From contig KV423926.1 in assembly GCA_001632435.1 (NCBI GenBank), forward strand, positions 41,969-105,968: a stretch of 64,000 nucleotides of DNA, in the 5' to 3' direction. The stretch is from Calocera cornea HHB12733 (Eukaryota > Basidiomycota > Dacrymycetes > Dacrymycetales > Dacrymycetaceae). A model generated the notes under the pieces. That model saw only the letters and a program-made list of their open reading frames with translations. It had not been told where the DNA came from and made no database searches. The translations under genes were made by a program, and so were the position numbers. Below, one piece after another: positions 1-11,306 of this stretch (positions are counted from its first letter, which is position 1; every line of letters starts with the position of its first letter).

Positions 1-373
1 ACCTACCCGCCTTACGCGTTTGCAACCGACAAGTGACCCCCGTCAACTGCCAAACGCGATCCGCGCTGTCCCCTCCTGCTCCGGTTTTCTTATCAGGGCC
101 TACCGTTGGCATTTCTTCGCTGCCAGGTGTCGAAAGGGAGCTCGAAGATGCAACCAAAGAGCCGGGAGGAAGAGAGCCTGGAGAGTGCCTTTCGGCGAGT
201 GTAGCCCATGTGGTACCTATCAAGCTTCAGCATTCCGCTCTTCCAAATAGACAGAGCTACTTACGAGGCACTGGCACCGTCTCTGTGCCTTCATCGTCCG
301 CTTGTCGTACTCGACTCTGTTCGTAGGTTTTTCGGAACTTGTCTTCAGAAATGATCGCCTGTAGACATGGGAT
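1..373. other. No gene recognised
   Basis: Only short overlapping open frames on the + strand, none with recognisable protein character. I see nothing that can be supported as a feature. Confidence 0.4.
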
Positions 374-823
374 TTAGTCTACCGTACAGAACGTACCGCG
401 TCCCTCACTGACCGATAGGCGATCGACTGAATGCCGAAAGCTGGGTCGGGCTCGGAACTTATGGACGTAGCTCAGGACGTCATGTGCCATCTTTCTTGGA
501 CGGCTTGTTCCCTCAGGATTGTTGTCCATCTCATCCTGTATCGCAATCGTTTTCATGACTTTATCTGCTTTCCTAGACAATCTCTGAAAAGCTGACATAT
601 AGTGGACGGGGTCAGTACGTACCTTTCCACGTTTCCTAGGGCTTTCCTTATCTTGACGGGTGAGATATTTCGGTCCTTTGCTTCCTGCTCCAGTACTGTT
701 TTCTCCAAGTAAGCATCTGCCGCTTCTTTTGTGACTCTGCTCGGCTTGCAGTGTCGGTACAGCCTGGGAACGTAGGATCAGAAACTTAGGAGTGAGTTCA
801 GGGAAACCCCAGGATCCACCCAC
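374..823 (-). CDS. Possible small hypothetical protein or exon
   Basis: An uninterrupted frame of 149 codons on the minus strand, rich in Lys, Arg and Ser (for example the segment QDKESPRKRGKVRTDP near residue 57). No family is recognised. It has no neighbour-derived support, and neither a clear splice pattern nor a promoter is visible. It could be a real basic orphan protein, the last exon of a gene, or a chance frame in relaxed intergenic sequence, so it is listed with low confidence. Confidence 0.2.
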   Translation of the reverse strand: MGGSWGFPELTPKFLILRSQAVPTLQAEQSHKRSGRCLLGENSTGAGSKGPKYLTRQDKESPRKRGKVRTDPVHYMSAFQRLSRKADKVMKTIAIQDEMDNNPEGTSRPRKMAHDVLSYVHKFRARPSFRHSVDRLSVSEGRGTFCTVD

Positions 824-1453
824 CTTACTGCAGGCTCAAAAAGAGACACAAGGAGGCTGGCGCCAACGAGACCCGCGTCACTCATTGGAGGGTGTGAGGA
901 CCAGGATGCTTATGGAGGGACGTTCTGCTGGCTGGTTTGCCTCTATTGGCTTGTGGTAAATACCGTGTTATCAGTACAATTGTTGCGGAGATGGCGAGAT
1001 AGCTGGATGGGGCGTATGAAGGGCCTTGACACTCAGATCCCAGCCAATAATAGGAAAGTCTTTCATAGACAACCTAAGCGAACCGTGAGAGCGCTTTGTT
1101 TGTGGCAACAAAAGGATTTCTAAATCCGACACAGGTGTGTTTTCTTGACGACAGCATATCGCCTGCTCGGGTAGATTGGTCCCCCCCCCCGAGAGGAGAA
1201 GCACGGCATCCGGGGATTTTGTATTGTGTTGTCACAGCGGGCCCCTTAGTTATGCCTGTGATCAAGACAGCATTGTTGAACAAAAGTCGCCCGGGGTGCC
1301 TCAAGGTGAGGCTGTGCTTTGGAACAAAAGCGAAACTATTGGACACAACAATGCATCTGTACAGCCACTAAGAAGCGGGCTCACGATCCCGCGACGCGCA
1401 GAATCCTGGAGCTCACTGGTGTCGCTCTCCTCCCCTCCCACGACCAGCTTACC
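824..1453. other. Intergenic, upstream of kinase-like copy 1
   Basis: Overlapping short frames on both strands and an 11-nt C run near 1181-1191. Presumed 5' region of the kinase-like gene that follows; no convincing TATA box seen. Confidence 0.4.
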
Positions 1454-2896
1454 ATGTCTTCTGATTCTCCAAACGCGGTAGACACCGATGTCCACCAAGT
1501 GAAGCCCGCTTTCCCGACAGGGAGCAATGAGCTACCGGCAGCGAGGCGTGCTTCAACGTCAAACCGCGAAGCTGCGCCAGACGTGAACGCTCCCTACGGA
1601 CTCAGCCCTGCTGAAATCAACTGGTCCAGGATACAGCAAGATTTGGAGAGTCGGGGCTATATGCTGCGCCCACGTTATCGGCCAGGTTGGGTCGGATCCT
1701 GGGTTGGGACGAACAAACGCCCTGAGAAGTGCGAGGACAGCATACAGCTTTTGGTGAGCTCTTGTGCACATCGTACAGATGCGGCACAAACCTTTGTCGC
1801 AGGAACCAATAATTGTTCTTGATGCGGTTCGCATCAAGGACGGGCGTCAAGTCTTGCTGAAGCTTTGGGCTCAAAATGTCAGGGACGGTTCCGAGCTCGG
1901 CGTTCTTCAGTATTTCTCGGATCAGTCCCGTGCAAATGACCCAGCAAATCATTGCGTGCCGCTCCTGGAAACGCTGAGATTTGAGGAATGGAGTGATTCG
2001 TTCTCATTGATTCTCGTCGAGCCTCTCTTTAGAAGCTGGAGAGAACCACCATTTGTGATGGTCGCGGAAGGTCTCTCTTTCATTCTCCAGGCTCTCGAGG
2101 TTTGTGGACACTACCTCTGCTTGGAAGAAAAACCGATCTCATGTTCTCTTTTTTCAGGGTTTGGAGTACATGCACGCTAACAATGTTGCTCATGGGTGAG
2201 CGAAACTACGTACCGGTGGCTTGGATGTACTTCTGATCCATGATAGGGACGTGCATGGGGGAAACATCCTCATGGACGCCGGGTCTATGTTTCCCGACGG
2301 CTTTCACGGTGCATTTAACCTAAACCCACATCATCGTATGCCAGAAAAGCATCTGAGACGCTTGACAAGACTTCAAGCACCGGTGAAGTACTACTATATT
2401 GACTTTGGATCGAGTTCGATGTTTCCGAGTTACGAAGAGCGCAAGCCGGTTCTTCTGACCGCAGCAGTGTGGCTTCCACCCGAGTTTGAAGCCAACAAGG
2501 ACGCACCTTTGGATCCATTCAAGCAAGATATTTTTGCACTCGGGATGACTCTTATGAATGAAATTCGGGTGATTATCGCATCTGTCGATCTTTCGTTGGT
2601 TGCTGACCCAAACGTAGTATCGTCCTGGTCTACATTTTACACTTCCAATTTTGGAAGGAATGATCGAAGAAAAGCCGGAAGATCGTCCAACGGCGACCGA
2701 AATCAAGAAACGCTTCGAAGACTTCCTGACTGCGGTAGAGCCGAAGCGTATGAGGCGAGCATTGGGCTGGACGTGGGCCTCAGGGCACACTATTCGCGAA
2801 AGAATTGGAGATTTCATGGAGTATCTCAAGGTCCGCCGTGATTCATTCAAATATGGGCTTCCCAGAGAGCTTTTTCCTACTCGTACAATCCCATAG
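1454..2896 (+). CDS. Protein-kinase-like protein, tandem copy 1 (intact)
   Basis: Predicted exons 1454-1753, 1803-2099, 2158-2195, 2247-2568 and 2618-2896 give 411 residues in one frame; the start at 1454 has ACC before ATG. The N-terminus is low-complexity, followed by a conserved block (residues about 45-95, RGYMLRPRY then GWVGSWVGT). A kinase C-lobe follows: after splicing, the catalytic loop reads HGDVHGGN and the metal-binding loop reads IDFGSSS. A segment corresponding to the kinase D-x-F-x-L-G region (DPFKQDIFALGMT) comes next, and the C-terminus contains the RPT of subdomain XI. The loop is HGD rather than HRD, as in many atypical or small-molecule kinases, so the substrate is not predictable. 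Copies 2 and 3 downstream are decayed relatives, and comparing the copies fixes the splice sites. Function beyond kinase-like fold is unknown. Confidence 0.8.
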
Positions 2897-4352
2897 AACA
2901 CCTATAGATCCTTTACAGCTGTAAGCAGGTAATGTCTAGCACACCTCAAGATAGTACATAATCCCAGTGGGTGAGCAGACCCAGAGCACCGCATGAGGAG
3001 GAGTCGCTCCTCATGCGGCAGAGACCAGGCGAAACAGCCCAAGTTGTGACATGAAGTGAGGCCTCTTTGGAAAGTCCTCTCTCAAAGTAGGGATCGAATA
3101 TGTGGATATCACAGGCGGTCTTTGCTGCCGTACTGATGGGACCTTTCAAGAGGGCTACGGACATGCTACGTGCATGGGCAAGTTGACTCCGTCGCCAAGC
3201 CGATAGATGCGCACCAATATCGGTATCACGCCGAGGCTGGCAAAGCCTGAAGACAAGACAGAATTTAGCTTGAAGCCCCTGCGTACGCGACCGTCGCCGT
3301 GTAGGCTGACGACTGTCTCTCGAGCTGCAACATTAACCCTTCCAATGCTGCAACTGAAAGGAGACGACTAGAAGGGCAAATGACTCTATGGACCGCATAT
3401 ATTGACATCACCTCGACTTAAACAATGACCCGAACGAGTGCGGACCACGAGCGATCACCACGTAGACTCGACTTTGTTGTCGATCGCCGGGTCATCGTTG
3501 TAAGTACTACTACCAGCAGATGGCAGCAGGCTGGCGCGGGGAGTGTAGACCCTCACGGCTTCGACCGGAACGTCCTTCCTTGGAAACGCGCTCATATCTC
3601 TTCTCGTCTACTCTCACTTCCACATCACGAACGATGCGCGCTTATCGAGTTATATAATAGTGCTCGTGGCGACCGGGGTCCTGCATCCCGGTTTCGCCGC
3701 TCAAATGGCACTCTCTCGACACAACGAAGTTCAGAATGTCTGCACCACAGCTCCGCTTCGACGTTCCGCCGTGCCGCCAAACCGACCGTCCATCAATGTC
3801 CTCTGGCGCTGGCCAAGTGATTGGCGCGCTTGGGTTCCTTACGGCCTCAAAGACCAGCTATGCACAGCTTGGCTGAGCCAAGCGGCGATGCCGAGCGGTG
3901 GAGGCGGCCGGAAGGCCAAGAGGAGCATCCTGGCCAGGCTGTGAGGGAAAGCCAGTGGCAGCTTGCCCAGATTGTGAGTTCACATAAGGAGGTAACGTGG
4001 TGAAGAGGCGTAGCAAGCGGGGTAGACGTTGGTGGGGAAATATCAGAGGGTGTTAGAGAGGATGAGGCGAAAGCTGGAGGAGATGGAGAAGGCCACCGAG
4101 GCCACACGCTATCAGCCCTCATCAACTCGCTCGATTTCCCTCTGATGTCCAGCTTCCTCGGAAAACAACGCTAACACCAGCGACCCCTGCCTCACACCTC
4201 GATCTGACCACATTACATACCCACCATTCGGACTTTGCTGCTGCCTCAATCCATGTCGTCGACCAGGTTGGGTTCAAACACCGACCCAGCACCGTCACCC
4301 CTTCCATGGTCGCCCCGATCAATGTGTTCTCGGCCGGTTTACGAATCTGACG
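2897..4352. other. Spacer between kinase-like copies 1 and 2
   Basis: About 1.45 kb with short frames on both strands (such as 3425-3820 +), none with recognisable domains or consistent splice signals. I see no repeat or transposon structure in it. Confidence 0.4.
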
Positions 4353-5816
4353 ATGTCTCTGGTGCCAACCGCCCAAGGAGACGTGAGCGTGCCATCTGCA
4401 GGCTCGTCTTCATCCGGTGGTATCGTCGAAGTCTCGTCCGATCATCCTGTGGGTCAAACCCCACCTGTGCTTCCTCCTGTTACTCCTGCAGCCAGCACGC
4501 CAAAACCTGCACCCGATGTGAATGCACCGTTTGGACTCAGCAACCCCGAGCTCAACTGGTCAAGCATACAGAACGTCTTAGAGGAGCGAGGGTACATGCT
4601 TCGTCCTAGGTATCATCCAGGCTGGGTTGGATCTTGGGTTGTCACGTGAAAGAGACCGGAACGGTGCGAGGACAGCATTAGTCTCCTGGTGAGTCCGATG
4701 TCCGATCGCCTGGACAGAAATTAACTCTCCTGCAGGATCACTACATTGTTCTAGATTTTGTGAGGATGAGAGATGGGACTCAGGTGTTGTTGAAGCTTTG
4801 GCGGATGACATATCGAGACGGTCCCGAGCTGGGCGTTCTGGAATATTTCTCTGACGACTCACGAGCGAACGATCCCGTAAATCACTGCCTACGACTTCCC
4901 CATTCATTCAAAATTGCGGGATCGGAACGTTTGTTTGACTGCATACTCGTGGAACCTCTCTTTCGAAGCTGGCAAGACCCGCCGTTTGTGATGGTGGCAG
5001 AGGGACTGTCTTTCATTCGACAGTTGCTTGAGGTGAGCAACGGCGGCTGGCAAGTATGAATAGGTTGAGGTCTCAAATGTTATCTCATAGGGCTTAGAGT
5101 ACATGCACGACCGCAACGTGGCTCAGGGTACGCTCGTGTGTTGCGTTGTTGATAACGTCGTCTGACTCTGAGATTTGATAGGGATGTGCACAGCGGCAAC
5201 GTTCTTATGTATCCGAAGCCCTTATTTCCAGATGGTTTCCATGGCGCCTTCAGCCTTAATCCTCTGCACCGTATGCCCGAGACGGGGTTAAGGCGACTGA
5301 GTCGGATTCAAGCGTCGGTGAAATATTACTATATCGACTTCGGTTCAAGTTCGATGTTTTCTAGCTATGAAGAGCGGGAGCATGTGCCTTTGATGGCCGC
5401 TGTTTGGCTGCCTGCTGAGTTCCTGAACAACAAGGGTGCACGTTTAGACCCCTTCAAGCAAGATGTATTTGCACTTGGAATGACGTTGATCAGAGAGCTC
5501 AAGGTAAGTGTCTCGATGTACCGTGAACTTTCCGACTGAAACCTTCGAAAGCATCGACCTGGCTTACATTTTCGAGCAGATGATCGACGATGATCCTACG
5601 AAACGTCCAACTATCGCCGAAGTGAGGAAGAACTTCGACATGTTGTTGCGATCAGTAAAGCCAGCTCAAATGAGGCGTCGCATTGGATGGACGTGGGTCT
5701 CAGGGCGGACGTCTCGAGAGCGCATTTGGGACGTTTGGGAGTACTTCAAGCTGCTCCGTGACGCCCGCAAGTATGGGCTACCGAAAGATCTGTTTCCTGC
5801 GGAAACAGCTTCGTGA
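4353..5816 (+). pseudogene. Protein-kinase-like, tandem copy 2 (two breaks)
   Basis: Same exon layout and clear homology to copy 1 along its length: GYMLRPRYHPGWVGSW in exon 1, VEPLFRSW in exon 2, DFGSSSMFSSYEER in exon 4, and RPT then GWTWVSG in exon 5. Two disabling changes are visible. A TGA at 4647-4649 replaces the codon that is Asn in copy 1 and Ser in copy 3. In the last exon the equivalent of RPGLHFTLPFLE has lost about 10 nt near 5570-5577 and shifts frame, unless a later acceptor at 5577 or 5580 is used. In addition, the catalytic-loop His is Gln (QGDVHSGN). A truncated protein or readthrough product cannot be excluded, but the gene is most simply read as a young pseudogene. Confidence 0.75.
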
Positions 5817-6467
5817 GGAGTGATATCCGGTAAATTTCAACTGTAGTACAATATCTGGCTTAATCTATTGTTCCTTTCGTGCTCGCCATCGAGAAATACG
5901 GAGCAGTATTAACCAGAAGCCGGAGGACAGAAGGAGCCATGCATCGGGACTGAAATGGTGAGTGACTGTACAGTACCAAGTCGAAGCACGATTGCTTGGT
6001 GCCGAACGCGCGGCGCGTCGCCAAAGTTGGGAAGGCCATACCACACCTTCTCCCCGGGCCCGTGAAAGTCCGCTTGCTCAAACTATGCACTGGAGTCTTG
6101 CCGTCTTCCAAGCATTCGCTACACCTACATTCGTACTCTCAAGATCAGTGCGGTGTCACGAGATGACAATAACGGTTGTACTGCCGCAAGAGCCTTGTGC
6201 TGGCCTTCAAGCTCAAACCAAGGCCACGGCACTGTACCGCGCTTCGCGTCATATTCAGGCAGGATGGGCCAGGACGGCAATGGGCAAATCACAGCTTTCT
6301 GTTCATCACACCAAGCCAGATGATCCCTCAATCCAGCTATTAAAGCTGCCATACGTGCTTGTTGGTGGTGCATTGCTGACTCCTTCAGCAAAATCAACGA
6401 CCCATCTCCTCAAGGCCCAGGCGTCGACGCCAGTCACCGTCTGATCTCTATCGATCACTATTCATCG
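5817..6467. other. Spacer between kinase-like copies 2 and 3
   Basis: Frames on both strands (such as 5962-6444 +) overlap each other and lack domain character. Presumed former promoter region of copy 3. Confidence 0.4.
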
Positions 6468-7893
6468 TTGGTACAGCCTCCGTTTGGACCATTGCACAAT
6501 ATGCGGACAGGAGTGTGCTATTCCGATTGGATCAGATCCGGGAATCGCACGAGTCCAAAGCTCGATCAGCCTCCTGCGGCGAATGAAGGCGAACGGGAAC
6601 CACTACCACTAAGTCAAGAGCCAATCGACGACGTGAACGAGCCCTACGGACTGACAAACCCCGAGTGGCACTGGTCGCAAATTCATCCAATTTTGGAAAG
6701 TCGTGGATATATGCTTCGCCCACGATATCATCCTGGTTGGGTTGGTTCATGGGTCGGAACGAGCAAACGCCCTGAAGCATGCGAGGATAGCATCGGGGGT
6801 AGCCGTATGTCCCTCCATCTTCGTTAGATTCCTTGACAAACGATCTCTCAGAATCATGTTATACTCATGGATGCCGTTCGAATGTCGGAGGGAACCCAAG
6901 TTTTGCTCAAGCGCTGGAACCCAAATGAGCGAGATGGGCCCGAACTCGCCGCCTTGGAGTATTTCTCCGACGTGTCTCGAGCGAACGATCCCAGGAATCA
7001 CTGCATTCCTCTCCTGGACAAGATGCAGATTGAAGAATGGACCCACGCATTTGAGTTAATACTCGTGGAGCCTCTGTATCGAAGCTGGAAGGAGCCGCCT
7101 TTCGTGATGGTGGCTGAGGGCTTCTCGTTCATCCTTCAAGCACTCAAGGTGCGTAGATCATACAAACGGTGCACGGTGGGATGCTTTCTTACCCATGGAA
7201 TCGCCCAGGGTCTGGAGTATATGCATGCGCATAACGTCGCGCATGGGTGCGAACTCCCATAATACCATATGGCTGGTTGCTCATACCCAACAGAGACGCG
7301 CATATGGGGAATCTTTTGATGGACCCGAAGCCTATCTTCCCCGACAGCTTCCACGGGGCCTAACTCGAATCCAGGCGCCTGTCAAGTACTACTACATCGA
7401 CTTCGGCTCCAGCTCAATATTCCCTACTTATGACCAACGCAGACAGGTGTAGCTCAAGGCAACAGCATGGCTCTCGCCTGAGTTCTTCAGGAACAGGGAT
7501 GCTCCGCTGGGCCCGTTCAAGCACGACGTTTATGTCCTTGGAGCGACGCGGATGTGGGAGTTTCAGGTAAGTAGAGGTAGGTGATCCAGTGTTGGCACTG
7601 AGCTTTCCATAGTATCGCCCGGGGCTACATTTCACCTTGCCCTTCTTGAACAGAATGATTGCGGAGAATCCTGACGACCGACCAAACTATTGCTTATATG
7701 CGCGAAGAGTTCGAGAAGTTGCTACTAGTGGTGCCGCCGGGACAGATGCGGGGTCGACTGGGATGGACCTAGGCATCCAGACGATCTCTTCGCGATGGCC
7801 TATGGGAGATCGGCGAGTACCTCAAAGTTGTTCTATCAGTCTTACAGGTATGGGCTTCCCAGAGAGCTGTTTCCGGCTCATCCGGCCGTTTGA
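6468..7893 (+). pseudogene. Protein-kinase-like, tandem copy 3 (multiply broken)
   Basis: Homologous to copies 1 and 2 from RGYMLRPRYHPGWVGSW (about 6705-6760) to the C-terminal region. Damage seen: the first-intron donor position (6799) no longer keeps frame; about 60 nt after FPDSFHGA is deleted with a frameshift (7352-7360), removing the segment that is FNLNPHHRMPE in copy 1; there is a TAG at 7450-7452 after the DFGSSS segment, a frameshift near 7680, another TAG at 7770-7772 and a further shift near 7840. The spliced catalytic loop would read HGDAHMGN. An intron at 7567-7613 with normal signals is still recognisable. Clearly non-functional as a kinase. Confidence 0.85.
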
Positions 7894-8086
7894 TGTTCGG
7901 TGCTGTTCCTCTGGTGACGGTGTGAGCGGGGATGTGTCTGGTATGAATGTACTTATGGCTCTACTGTAGGTACGTACGTGATGTCTGATTTTGCATGGCT
8001 ATTGTGTACGCTCATGTGTCTTTTCTTGTTCACAGAAACGGGATGCAGGGAATCACGAGACAGATGCTGCCCCACAGTACAATGTA
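7894..8086. other. Short spacer, kinase pseudogene to mobile element
   Basis: No feature seen. It ends in the TA dinucleotide (8085-8086) that borders the element described next. Confidence 0.4.
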
Positions 8087-8567
8087 CAGTAAGTGAATAC
8101 TCTCTAAGTGAACATTCTCTATAAGTGGATACCATTTGGCCCCTCCCAATGTGGGAAAGGGGGGAAGTTGGCTCTGCTGCATATTTGCATAATGAGTACC
8201 TGGCTCCCGGCCTCGCCTTAGTGGTATTCACTTAAAGGAGAGTTTTTCCAGAAGTTTTGGAGCCAAGAGCGGGCTTCTGGACGTTCCCAAAGAAGAGGAA
8301 GAGATCTGCACATCTCATCACAGACCCCTGCTGTGGTGTCCAAACAGCCTTAAAATCAGTTTACCCAATGAGGCATCAATAAGGAGGCACATCTTCCCTC
8401 TAAGCACCTTAACTCCATCATCATGGGACTTAATTTTGCTTATCCCAAGGTCATGTAACTCATTTTGAGCTCCAATGGCCTTAAGTCCAAAATGTATTGA
8501 TGAATATTTTCATAAATGCATAGCCGAAGTCCCTTCCGGACGTGATTCTCTTAGACAGAGTTGACTG
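8087..8567. mobile_element. Small pogo/Tc1-mariner-like non-autonomous element (candidate)
   Basis: The segment begins CAGT (8087) and ends ACTG (8564-8567), and is bordered by TA on both sides (8085-8086 and 8568-8569), as in TA-targeting Tc1/mariner/pogo elements. The left end carries three short tandem units starting AAGTGAATACTCTCT, AAGTGAACATTCTCT and AAGTGGATACC; related inverted copies lie near 8218-8242 (GTATTCACTTAAAGGAGAG). The reverse complement of the right end also contains TCTAAGAG after CAGTC. The interior is more AT-rich than its surroundings and has no open transposase frame. An alternative reading is a shorter element, 8087 to about 8251, next to unrelated AT-rich sequence. 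Confidence 0.45.
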
Positions 8568-9028
8568 TATGCGCGTCGTGTGGCCCTTTGTCCAATTACC
8601 CTGCGTTGTGCGGCTACATTAATGTTGACAGCAACTCCCATTACCAACAATCTATGCGGCCGATGTAAGGAACGCGGTCGCATCAGTTCATGAAACAGGT
8701 TCATCGGTGACTATTGTCCCTTGGTCTAATCGAGAACAACGGATACCGAACGGCATGCCGCTCGGTACCGGTGGCACTGGAGGACATCTCCGAGCGGCCT
8801 TTTCTTCACCAGGACAGCTGCTGTCTCTGCTTACGCACAATACATATCCGGCAGCTACTCGTCACACCTCTTCTTTCCCTAACTTCATTTCGCTTCTCGG
8901 CTGCCAACAGCAGCACTGGCCCGTCCCGTTGTGTGGGCAGAGTCAACAAAATACAAGTGTGGGAACAGGCGCAACTGACTTGGGCCCGGATTGTCTCAAA
9001 CAGCTATAAGTAGGCTACCGATGGCAGC
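8568..9028. other. Intergenic, upstream of orphan gene
   Basis: Two overlapping short + frames (from 8707 and 8714) without domain character. Nothing else is recognised. Confidence 0.35.
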
Positions 9029-9881
9029 ATGCAACATCACGACATCAGCAGAAGACCTTACCTCACGCAGGGCAGCCAGAGTGGTACTACCCAATCCCAA
9101 CCATCGCACCACATCCCCATTTCAGCAACAAACATGCTGAGCGACATACTCCCACTGGCTATGACGCTCACGACTGCTACTCGCCTCGTAGAGTTTACGC
9201 ACGCCCATACCCGCACCAATGCTACGGAGGACTTCTTGCACCGGCTGCTGGACAGCTTTGAGCAGGCGAAGACTGCCGGCGTCCCCGAGGAGCTCCTCGA
9301 GAGTATCTGGCATGATGCCGAGGGGTACGTCTGTTGCACCTCACATCGTTGCTACGAGAGCTGACTGAGCGTTCAGGCCTTTGAGGAAAGCGACCGCAGG
9401 CGCGGCGCCATCCAGCGGCTTCTTCACGCGGTGCATTGCCCTCATAACATCCAAGGCGAAGCTCGAGCGCCTGCTGACCAAGCTCGAGGTACGTCGCAGC
9501 TTATAAACATCGACTGAACCTCTCGGCTGAACTGACTTCTGAGTGTTCAGACGGAGGTCAGCCAACAAAAACTGAAGAATTCAGCCAAGAAGCTCACGGT
9601 CCTGAACACGGCTCAGCCAGAGCCACCGGCGTACGAACCCGGCAGTCGGGGACGGAGGAGCTGGTCGACAGCCCAGGGGAGTGCTGACCTTGTAACGTCT
9701 GGCTCTGACCTGCCCGTGAATGAGGTTCCGGCGGTAAGCGGTTGCTAGTGTAATGGGCAGGCGGAACTGACTCACATTGAAACAGATGCAAGAGATCCAG
9801 ATCGCTGAAGAAAAGGCTTGGAGCGTATGGACCGCGCAGAGCTGCCCGCTCCTGCCTGGTGCAAGAGGCGCTTCTCCATAG
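9029..9881 (+). CDS. Small hypothetical protein (four exons)
   Basis: Exons 9029-9324, 9377-9488, 9551-9733 and 9786-9881 join in frame with canonical donors (gtacgt twice, gtaagc) and CAG acceptors, giving 228 residues. The in-frame ATG at 9134 would give 193 residues and places a helical segment (LSDILPLAMTLTTATRLVEF) at the very N-terminus. A lysine-rich helix (KLKNSAKKLT) follows in exon 3. I recognise no family; the pattern of a short helical N-terminus followed by a charged C-terminus is common among lineage-specific fungal proteins. The consistent splice phases make a real gene likely. Confidence 0.6.
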
Positions 9882-10064
9882 TCTCATAGATAACCAGTAC
9901 TCTCTTAGGTATGTGCCGTATAATCCGATCGCATATCCAATGATCTGATTGCACATTAAATAACCAAGCGAAGCGCGTACATTCTCACATACACCTACAC
10001 GCACTACAGTAGAATCCCAAAAAGCCATTTCAAATCCGTCACGCACATTACACAATCCCCCAAT

Positions 10065-11197
10065 CTAGTCATAAGCCTCCCGCCCTCCCTCTGTCCCGCG
10101 GCTCTCCAAGAACTTCTGCGGGGTCCAGTCGGGCGCGACCTTATTCGCCAGCCCACGTTTGAGGATCCACTCCTTGCTCGTGAGGCCCTCCTCAGGCTCG
10201 GCCGCCTGCGGCTGGAGGTCGATCAGCCCGCCCTTGAGCCGCTTCAGCGGGACAGTGTCCTCCGGCCTGCTGAAGTACACGAGCGAGTAGCGCGTCTCCT
10301 CCGCTTGCGCTCCGGGGGGGTTGACAACGCGGTGGATGTTGCTCCTCAGCAGCCCCGCAGTGAACTTGACCATGGCGTCGCCGAGGTTGACGATCGCGCA
10401 ACCGGGCACGGGGCGGACGTACGTCCAGTCGGTGCGGCCGGGGAGCTGGACTTGGAGCCCGCCGAGCCAGTTGAAGAGAACGGTGAGGGAGCCGAAGTCT
10501 GTGTGTGCGCCAGCGTTCACGCCCCTGTCCTCAGGTGGCTGGGGTGGGGCGGTAAGGAAGCGCACGTGGTCGCCCGACTCGGCGTGGAGCCGGTGCAGGT
10601 TCGGAAGCGTGTTGGGCGGCAGGCCGAGCAGGGTGTCAAAGTGCTTCAGGAGGAGGGTGATGATGCTTTGTGCGTTGGTTGCGTAGGACCGGAACAGGTC
10701 GATGTTGTCGCTGATGAGCTGCGGGCGATCGAGTGGCTCCGTGTTCCCGACGATGTCGTCCTTCTTCAGCTGTGGCCAGTGTCAGTGAGGTCCGTGAGCA
10801 TATATGCAGGGAAACGCACGTTGTAGCACTCGTGCTTGTCCTTCGTGCCCTTGGCATCCATAATGGACTTGCCCATGCCCTTGTACCCGTAGTAGCCATT
10901 TGCACCCTTGAGTGTGTCACGGTCGCACATAGCCTTCTCCTCGGGTGGCAAGTCGAAGAACTGCTTCTCCAAGCGCAGCAAGCTCTGAGCGTCGTAGAAG
11001 AGCTTCTCGCCCTGCTCGCAGCCCATGAGGTTGAGGTAGAAGAAGCCGAGCTCCTTGCCGCACTTGAAAAGCGCGGCCATCTCCTCGGGGTCGCTCGCGA
11101 GCAGCTTCTTCAGCTGGAGCGTGACAAGAGGGGCCGTCTCGATGTCATCTGGGAAGGGAGGAAGAGATGGGTAGGAAGGGAGGCCGGCGTCACCCAT
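10065..11197 (-). CDS. 2-oxoglutarate/Fe(II)-dependent oxygenase (isopenicillin N synthase-like)
   Basis: Exon 1 is 11197-10820 and exon 2 is 10769-10065; the 50-nt intron has donor GTGCGT. The product is 360 residues. The N-terminal non-haem dioxygenase domain includes GYYGYKGMGKSIMDAKGTKD, and the C-terminal 2OG-Fe(II) domain has the iron-binding HTD (GAHTDFGSLTVLF), a distal His (SNIHRVVNPP) and the oxoglutarate-binding RYS (RYSLVYF). The family includes thymine dioxygenase, flavonoid and gibberellin oxidases and isopenicillin N synthase; the substrate here cannot be assigned. There are no biosynthetic neighbours, so membership of a secondary-metabolite cluster is not supported. A TATATAT at 11300-11306 lies about 100 nt upstream of the start. 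Confidence 0.92.
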
Positions 11198-11299
11198 GGT
11201 TGCAGTAGACAGTCAAGCGTTGAGCAGTGAGCGAGATGCAGAGGTGTACAGCAGACCGAGGTGGAGCACGAAGGCTGGATGTTACGACTCGGCGGTGCC

Positions 11300-11306
11300 T
11301 ATATAT
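11300..11306 (-). promoter_or_regulatory. TATA-like box of the oxygenase gene
   Basis: TATATAT about 103 nt upstream of the ATG at 11197, in otherwise GC-rich sequence; similar spacing to the TATA boxes of the dynamin genes in this window. Confidence 0.4.
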
